Below, in pieces: positions 58,891 to 64,000 of a stretch of DNA of 64,000 nucleotides. Positions within the stretch are counted from its first letter, which is position 1. Each line of letters starts with the position of its first letter. Under the pieces are notes generated by a model. The model searched no databases. It saw nothing but the letters and a program-made list of their open reading frames with translations, and had not been told where the DNA came from. This stretch comes from CAXNKG01 sp964202965 (GTDB taxonomy: Bacteria; Acidobacteriota; Vicinamibacteria; Vicinamibacterales; UBA2999): the NCBI GenBank assembly GCA_964202965.1, contig CAXNKG010000003.1, forward strand, positions 62,001 to 126,000, in the 5' to 3' direction. The position numbers and the translations under genes were made by a program.

Positions 58891-59893
58891 GGTACGTGGG
58901 GCGGAGTCCGCGAGCGGGCCGCGAAGGCGTCGCGAGTGGCTCCGCCGATCGGTGATCGTGCTCGCGCTTGCGACCGCTGCCTGCGGCGGCAACGCCACGC
59001 AGGAGGCGCGCGCCTATCCCGATCGCGACGTCACGATCATCGTGCCGTTTGGCGCCGGCGGCGGCAGCGATGTGCTGAGCCGGACGCTCGCCAATGTCAT
59101 TCGTGAGCTGAAGGTGCTCCCGACCAACCTCCTGGTCGAGAACCGCCCCGGCAGCAGCGGCGCGATTGGCTACACCTACGTCGCGAAGCAGAAGGGCAAC
59201 CCGTATACGCTGGCCACCGTCAGCGTCAGCTTCTTCACCACGCCCCTCCTGGGCGCGTCCGAGTTCAACTTCCGGAATTTCACGCCGGTGGCCGCGATTG
59301 CCATGTCGCCCTACATCATGGCGGTGCGCGCGGAGTCGCCCTACAAGACGTTCGAGGACGTCAAGACGGTGCGGCGCCTGACCACGGGAACCGTCGGCGT
59401 CGTCTCGGATCCCGTTCTGCTGGCGCGGATGCTTCAGAAGGCGAGCGGCATCACGATCGACACGGTCCCCTTCGACGGCGAGGGCGAAGTGATGACGGCG
59501 GTGCTGGGCGGTCACATCGACTTCATGCTGGGGAATCCAGGCGAGGTCCTTCCCCAGATCGAGGCTGGGACGCTGCGTCCGCTCGCGGTCAGCACCGCGG
59601 GGCGCCTGACGTCGCTGCCGGCCGTCCCCTCGTTCAAGGAGTTCGGCTACCCCATCGAGCACGTGCAGCTGCGCGGGGTCGTCATGCCGCCAGACATGCC
59701 GCAGGCGGCGCTCACGTTCTGGGAAGACGCGCTCCGGCGCGTGGCCGACAGCCCGGAATGGAAACGCGAATACCTCGACCGCTTCCGCGATGAGCCCCGG
59801 TTCCTCGGGTCTCTGGAGTTCGGCCGGGTCCTCGAGTCGACCAACGACCTGTACATCAAGATCATGACGGAGCTCGGCCTCATTAAGCGTTGA
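58874..59893 (+). CDS. tctC: tripartite tricarboxylate transporter substrate-binding protein TctC
   Basis: Periplasmic binding lipoprotein of the TTT family, 339 aa. A basic n-region (GPRRRREWLRR) and hydrophobic core end in a lipobox (ATAACG, Cys at about 37). The Bug-type fold follows: YPDRDVTIIVPFGAGGGSDVLSR, the NRPGSSGAIGYTYVA motif, and LRPLAVSTAGRLTSLPAVPSFKEFG. Its ATG lies inside the end of the enolase-family gene. tctB and tctA follow, completing the transporter. Ligands in the family are citrate, other di/tricarboxylates or aromatic acids. Confidence 0.92.
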   Translation: MHADNRVRGAESASGPRRRREWLRRSVIVLALATAACGGNATQEARAYPDRDVTIIVPFGAGGGSDVLSRTLANVIRELKVLPTNLLVENRPGSSGAIGYTYVAKQKGNPYTLATVSVSFFTTPLLGASEFNFRNFTPVAAIAMSPYIMAVRAESPYKTFEDVKTVRRLTTGTVGVVSDPVLLARMLQKASGITIDTVPFDGEGEVMTAVLGGHIDFMLGNPGEVLPQIEAGTLRPLAVSTAGRLTSLPAVPSFKEFGYPIEHVQLRGVVMPPDMPQAALTFWEDALRRVADSPEWKREYLDRFRDEPRFLGSLEFGRVLESTNDLYIKIMTELGLIKR

Positions 59894-59903
59894 TGACGAG
59901 CGT

Positions 59904-60371
59904 GTGACCACCAGAGCTGTCGACCGGCTGTTCGCCGGCATCCTCCTCCTCCTCGGGCTGTACATCGTCTGGAACGCGCTCGAGTACGGCTACATGAGGG
60001 ACACGACACCGGGTCCGGGCTTCTTCCCGCTCTGGGTCGGGCTTGGCCTGGCGATCCTCAGCGCGATCAACATCATCCGAAGCGTCAGCGGCGCCGAGAG
60101 GCTCGACGCAACCTTTGACGCTGCCAGTCTCTACAAGACGCTGTCCATCTTCGCGGCCATTACGGTGTTCATCCTGCTGACGCCGACGATCGGGATGCTC
60201 ACCGGCACGGCGCTGCTGATCCCTGTCATTGCCTTCATCATCCGGCCGCGGTGGACGCTCACCTTTGCGGCGACGATCGCCGCCATTGCCGTGGTGTTTC
60301 CGATTGCGTGTCACTACCTGTTCGCGGTCTACCTGCAGGTGCCGCTGGTGGAAGGGCCGCTGGGGTTCTGA
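59904..60371 (+). CDS. tctB: tripartite tricarboxylate transporter small membrane subunit TctB
   Basis: A 155-aa protein with four hydrophobic helices (for example LFAGILLLLGLYIVWNALEYG, then ILSAINIIRSV and LSIFAAITVFILLTP). The TPGPGFFPLWVGLGLA segment after helix one is the TctB hallmark. GTG start 10 nt after tctC; TGA overlaps the tctA ATG (TGATG). Forms the small integral component of the TTT system with TctA. Confidence 0.9.
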   Translation: MTTRAVDRLFAGILLLLGLYIVWNALEYGYMRDTTPGPGFFPLWVGLGLAILSAINIIRSVSGAERLDATFDAASLYKTLSIFAAITVFILLTPTIGMLTGTALLIPVIAFIIRPRWTLTFAATIAAIAVVFPIACHYLFAVYLQVPLVEGPLGF

Positions 60372-61882
60372 TGGAGCCACTCCTCCTCCTCGGGGAGGGC
60401 ATCGTCCGGGCGACGACGCCCGAGCTGCTGCTCGCCACCCTGATTGGCGTCCTGGTCGGCCTTGTCGTCGGCGTCCTGCCGGGGATCGGGCCGGCGGCCG
60501 GAACGGCGATCATGCTCCCCGTCGCCGTCGGATTCGGGGGCGCGGCCGCGATCGCCGGGCTGGCGGGCATCTATTACGGCGCCATGTTCGGCGGCGCCGT
60601 CACGTCGATCCTCCTGGGCATCCCCGGGGATGCGCCGTCGGTGATGACCGTGATCGACGGACACGCCATGGCCAAGCGCGGCGAAGCGGGCCGTGCGCTC
60701 GGCATGAGCGTGTACGCCTCCTTCATCGGCGGCGTCATCGGCATCGTCCTGTTAGCCCTGCTCTCGGTCCCCGTCGCGCAGGCGGCGCTGGCGTTCGGTC
60801 CCACCGAGATGACCGCGCTCATGTGCTTCGCCCTGTCGCTCGTGACGGTGCTCGGCGGGCGCAACATCATCAAGGGGTTCACCGCCCTCTTCCTCGGCAT
60901 GTGGGTCGGCATGATCGGGCTCGACCCGATTGCCGGTCCGACGCGCTATACCTTCGGCTTCGTGGCGCTGTTCGAGGGAGTCGAGTTCACGGTCATCGCG
61001 GTGGGTCTGTACGGCCTGTCGGAGATCTTCGTCAGCCTCGGCCAGGAGACAAAGGGGACGCTCGAGCGCTACAGCTTCACGTCGCTGCTACCCAACCTGC
61101 GCGACCTGATCGAGTGCAGGGCGGTTCTCGTCTGGAGCTCGCTCGTCTCGTTTTTCGTGGGTGTCGTGCCGGGTGTCGGGTCGACCGCCTCGACGATGCT
61201 CGCGTACGCGACGGCGAAGAGGTATTCGAAGAACCCGGACGAATTCGGCCGCGGGTCGATCAAGGGCGTGGCCGCGCCCGAAGCCGCGAACAACAGTGCG
61301 TCCTACGCGGCAATGATCCCGCTGTTCGCTCTCGGCATTCCGGCGTCCGGGACGACCGCGGTGCTGCTGGGCGGCCTGCTGATGGTGGGGCTGCAACCGG
61401 GGCCGCTGCTCTTTGCAACCAACCCCGAGTTTGTCTGGACTGTGTTTGGCAGCTTCTGGATTGGCAACATGATGCTCGTCGTGCTGACGACGCTGCTCAT
61501 TCCTGTGCTCGCCAGCATCGTGTTTATCTCGGGAGCGATCCTCTATCCGATTGTCATTGGCGTGGTGCTCCTCGGCGTCTACTCCATCCACTACGCCATG
61601 AGCGACATCAGCATCGCGCTGATTGCGGGAGCGATCGGGTTTGTGATGCTGAAGCTGGACTACTCGCCGGTCCCGCTGGTACTGGGGCTGGTGCTCGGTC
61701 CCCTGCTCGAGCGCGGCGTCCGGCGGACGCTGATTGTGTCTGAGGGAAGTCTCTCGATCTTCTGGGAATCCCCGATCGCGCTCGGCTTCTTCCTGCTGAC
61801 GCTCGGCGTCATCTTCATCCCGATCGCCACGAAGCGCGTCGCCGCCTTTCGCGCCCTTCGCGCCATCCCGCCCTCGCAGTAA
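60371..61882 (+). CDS. tctA: tripartite tricarboxylate transporter large permease TctA
   Basis: A 503-aa membrane protein with about 12 helices. The TctA signature GVLPGIGPAAGTAIMLPVAVG and the tandem GAMFGGAVTSILLGIPGDAPSV occur in the first half, repeated in inverted form as VPGVGSTASTMLAYATAK and LFALGIPASGTTAVLLGGL in the second, reflecting the internal duplication of the family. I use ATG 60371, overlapping the tctB stop. Uptake is driven by proton or sodium gradients. Confidence 0.94.
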   Translation: MEPLLLLGEGIVRATTPELLLATLIGVLVGLVVGVLPGIGPAAGTAIMLPVAVGFGGAAAIAGLAGIYYGAMFGGAVTSILLGIPGDAPSVMTVIDGHAMAKRGEAGRALGMSVYASFIGGVIGIVLLALLSVPVAQAALAFGPTEMTALMCFALSLVTVLGGRNIIKGFTALFLGMWVGMIGLDPIAGPTRYTFGFVALFEGVEFTVIAVGLYGLSEIFVSLGQETKGTLERYSFTSLLPNLRDLIECRAVLVWSSLVSFFVGVVPGVGSTASTMLAYATAKRYSKNPDEFGRGSIKGVAAPEAANNSASYAAMIPLFALGIPASGTTAVLLGGLLMVGLQPGPLLFATNPEFVWTVFGSFWIGNMMLVVLTTLLIPVLASIVFISGAILYPIVIGVVLLGVYSIHYAMSDISIALIAGAIGFVMLKLDYSPVPLVLGLVLGPLLERGVRRTLIVSEGSLSIFWESPIALGFFLLTLGVIFIPIATKRVAAFRALRAIPPSQ

Positions 61883-61928
61883 TCCCGACTCGGACGTAGC
61901 GTCCGGCCCTGATCGACGAGTGAGGTTG

Positions 61929-61934
61929 TAGAAT
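61929..61934 (+). promoter_or_regulatory. -10 element TAGAAT for kinase 2
   Basis: TAGAAT ends 9 nt before GTG 61944, the same distance as TATAAT to the start of kinase 1. No SD fits between. Confidence 0.55.
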
Positions 61935-61943
61935 CCACAGCCA

Positions 61944-64000
61944 GTGGCGTTGACCCCCGGCACCCGTCTCGGTCCCTACGACATCACCGCGCAGATTGGT
62001 GTGGGCGGCATGGGCGAGGTGTACCAGGCGACCGACACGAAGCTGAAGCGCCAGGTGGCGATCAAGGTACTGCCGGCCTCCGTTGCGGCGGACGCTGACC
62101 GCCTGGCCCGCTTTCAACGCGAGGCGGAAGTCCTCGCCTCGCTAAATCATCCCAACATCGCGCAGATTCACGGCCTCGAAGAGAGTGGCGGGATCACGGC
62201 CCTCGTCATGGAGCTGGTCGAAGGCCCGACGCTGGCCGACCGCATCGCGCAGGGGGCCATCCCGATCGATGAGGCGCTGCCCATCGCGACGCAGATGGCT
62301 GAAGCCCTCGAAGCCGCGCACGAGCAGGGGATCATCCACCGCGATCTGAAGCCCGCGAACATCAAAGTGCGGAGTGACGGCACGGTGAAGGTGCTGGACT
62401 TCGGTCTCGCGAAGGCGATGGAGCCCGCGGGCGCAATGTCGCCTGGCCTGTCCATGTCCCCGACGCTGTCGTTGCAGGCGACGCAGGCGGGGATGATTCT
62501 CGGCACGGCCGGGTACATGAGTCCGGAGCAGGCGCGGGGCAAGGCGGTGGACAGGCGCGCCGACATCTGGGCGTTCGGGGCTGTGCTGTTCGAGATGCTC
62601 ACTGGGCGGAGAGCGTTCGGCGGCGAAGATGTCGCGGAGACTCTGGCGAACGTCATCAACAAAGAGCCTGCGTGGGACGCCCTGCCGGCGGCGACACCGA
62701 CGCATGTCCGCCAGACGCTGCGCCTGTGCCTACGGAAGCCGCTTCGAGAGCGCGTTCCTGACATCGGTGCGGTGCGCCTCGCCCTGGAGGGCGCGTTCGA
62801 GACGGCGGCGCCCGCGAGTGTAGGGACGCGCGCTGGCTGGCGGCACGTCGCGCTCGTGAGTGCCTCGACGCTCATCATGGGCGCTGTCGTCGTGGGCGGC
62901 GCCGTCTGGTACGCGACGCGCCCGGACGCGCCACGCGTGACGCGGACCACCATCACCCCCGCGGCCGCGGCGGCGCTGTCCCTCAACGGCGGCGACCGCG
63001 ACCTGGCGATCACGCCGGACGGCTCACGCGTCGTCTACGTCGGCGCCACCGGGACGCAGATCTTCGTCCGCGCGCTCGACACGCTCGAACCGGTGTCCGT
63101 CTTCACGGGCACCCCTCGCGGACCGTTCGTCTCGCCCGACGGCCAGTGGATCGGCTTCGTGGACGTTGCGACGTCGTTGAAGAAGGTGGCCATGACCGGG
63201 GGGCCGGCGGTCACGCTCGCGACTCTCGATGGCACACCGCGCGGCGCTACCTGGGCGCCCGACGGGACGATGATCTTCGCCACCGTCACCGCGACCGGTC
63301 TGCAGCGCGTCTCCGCTGCGGGCGGCACGCCCGAGGTGCTGACGACGCCGGATCGCGCGCAGGGGGAAGCCGACCATCTGTGGCCGGAGCTGCTGCCCGG
63401 CGGCCGGGCGGTGCTGTTCACGATCACCGCGGTGACGGGCGGGCTCGACGCGGCGCAGGTGGCGGTGCTGGACCTGGAGACGGGGGCGCGGACGGTGCTC
63501 GTCCGCGGCGGCAGTCACGCGCACTACGTATCGAGCCCTTCGACGAGCTCAGGGCCGGCGGGCTACCTCGTGTATGCCGCGGCCGGGACGCTGCGCGCCG
63601 TCGCCTTCGACCTTGACCGTCTGGAGACGCGCGGGACACCGGTGCCGGTCGTCCCCGAGGTGGTGACGGCGGCCCAGGGTGGCGTGGACGCGGTGGTGGC
63701 GGCCGACGGCACGCTCGCCTATGTGTCGGGCGGTGCGGGCGCCGCCGGACCGCAGCGCACGCTGGTGTGGGTCACCCGTCAGGGACAGGAAACCGCGATC
63801 GCGGCCCCACCGCGCGCCTACGTCTATCCCCGGATCGCCCCGGACGGCGCCAGCGTGGTGCTCTGGGGCAACGATCAGGAGAGCGACCTCTGGCGCTGGG
63901 ACTTCACGCGCGCCACGCTGACCCGCGTCACCTTCGATGCGGCGTTTGATGGGCATCCGGCCTGGACGCCCGACGGCCGCCGGCTGATCTTCAGCTCGCA
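61944..64000 (+). CDS. membrane Ser/Thr protein kinase with PD40 propeller (kinase 2, partial)
   Basis: Hanks-type kinase; 685 residues are visible before the window ends. Glycine loop IGVGGMGEVY, Lys in VAIKVLP, HRDLKPANI, DFG in LDFGLAK and MSPEQARG are all present. A transmembrane helix (ASTLIMGAVVVGGAVWYA, about 306-323) separates the kinase from a PD40/TolB-type propeller with blades such as LAITPDGSRVVY, FVSPDGQWIGF and WAPDGTMIF. It is paralogous to kinase 1. A palindromic repeat inserts the peptide SSPSTSSGPA into one propeller loop. GTG start with a -10 element at 61929. Confidence 0.93.
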   Translation, partial: MALTPGTRLGPYDITAQIGVGGMGEVYQATDTKLKRQVAIKVLPASVAADADRLARFQREAEVLASLNHPNIAQIHGLEESGGITALVMELVEGPTLADRIAQGAIPIDEALPIATQMAEALEAAHEQGIIHRDLKPANIKVRSDGTVKVLDFGLAKAMEPAGAMSPGLSMSPTLSLQATQAGMILGTAGYMSPEQARGKAVDRRADIWAFGAVLFEMLTGRRAFGGEDVAETLANVINKEPAWDALPAATPTHVRQTLRLCLRKPLRERVPDIGAVRLALEGAFETAAPASVGTRAGWRHVALVSASTLIMGAVVVGGAVWYATRPDAPRVTRTTITPAAAAALSLNGGDRDLAITPDGSRVVYVGATGTQIFVRALDTLEPVSVFTGTPRGPFVSPDGQWIGFVDVATSLKKVAMTGGPAVTLATLDGTPRGATWAPDGTMIFATVTATGLQRVSAAGGTPEVLTTPDRAQGEADHLWPELLPGGRAVLFTITAVTGGLDAAQVAVLDLETGARTVLVRGGSHAHYVSSPSTSSGPAGYLVYAAAGTLRAVAFDLDRLETRGTPVPVVPEVVTAAQGGVDAVVAADGTLAYVSGGAGAAGPQRTLVWVTRQGQETAIAAPPRAYVYPRIAPDGASVVLWGNDQESDLWRWDFTRATLTRVTFDAAFDGHPAWTPDGRRLIFSS
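63533..63555. repeat. palindromic repeat inserted in kinase 2
   Basis: GAGCCCTTCGACGAGCTCAGG plus GC, with GCCCT/AGGGC ends. It belongs to the widespread CCCTTCGAC-AGCTCAGGG repeat class seen scattered through many bacterial genomes. Here it is in frame and encodes the low-complexity peptide PSTSSGP inside a propeller loop. Confidence 0.75.

Overview
The window is a high-GC, gene-dense bacterial chromosome segment with no phage, plasmid or transposase genes. Several traits together point to Acidobacteriota, probably the Vicinamibacteria lineage: two large Ser/Thr kinase/PD40-propeller genes plus the wreck of a third, a Gram-negative envelope (lipoproteins, outer-membrane barrels, periplasmic PPIase), a System I-type cytochrome c maturation cluster with a Cys-type CcmE, and very GC-rich codons. 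This is inference from gene content; no 16S rRNA gene is present.

Layout. 1-9 kb: isoprenoid, translation and repair genes, mostly on the minus strand (polyprenyl synthase, TatD, MetG, LarC, RadC, DapF, Dtd, TtcA). 9-13.4 kb: a two-gene small membrane cassette, a kinase pseudogene, a glycosyltransferase/VTT pair, an outer-membrane protein, an inositol monophosphatase and an RsbW-like ATPase. 13.5-16 kb: aroA-aroK-phosphoesterase. 16-24 kb: a minus-strand cytochrome c maturation operon (ccmE, fused ccmF-ccmH, a CcmI-like zinc-ribbon protein, an unknown 409-aa protein, ccmA, ccmB, ccmC, a CcmD-like protein and a 48-aa membrane peptide), preceded by maf and kinase 1. 26.7-33.8 kb: DUF721, Uma2, metallo-beta-lactamase, TauD-like, SLC13, thiolase and recA. 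33.8-40 kb: tRNA-Phe, PPIase, S4 protein, WYL regulator, UPF0182 and truA. 40-49.6 kb: Tat-exported PLP enzyme, MBL hydrolase, DinB, a NitT/TauT-type ABC importer, an alpha/beta hydrolase, katG and a DUF5666 lipoprotein. 49.8-57.7 kb: tRNA-Pro, surE, a radical-SAM gene, moaA, two response-regulator genes, a Sua5-type gene, DUF3810 and an MBL enzyme. 57.7-61.9 kb: an enolase-superfamily enzyme with a complete tripartite tricarboxylate transporter. 61.9-64 kb: kinase 2, running off the window.

How it works together. The ccm genes overlap or nearly abut and form one heme-delivery and apocytochrome-ligation machine. The shikimate genes, the ABC importer and the Tct transporter are each tight operons.

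Two genome-wide habits stand out. (1) Many starts (ATG, GTG or TTG) lie 6-11 nt after a TAnnnT -10 hexamer with no room for a Shine-Dalgarno site, a signature of leaderless mRNA; a minority of genes, such as recA and the alpha/beta hydrolase, have a real leader and SD. (2) Gene junctions carry tandem heptanucleotide repeats, several sharing a TGACYTT-like core and some arranged as inverted arms, plus a 9-bp repeat that has become the coding tail of CcmE and palindromic repeats that alter coding ends (radical-SAM gene, kinase 2).
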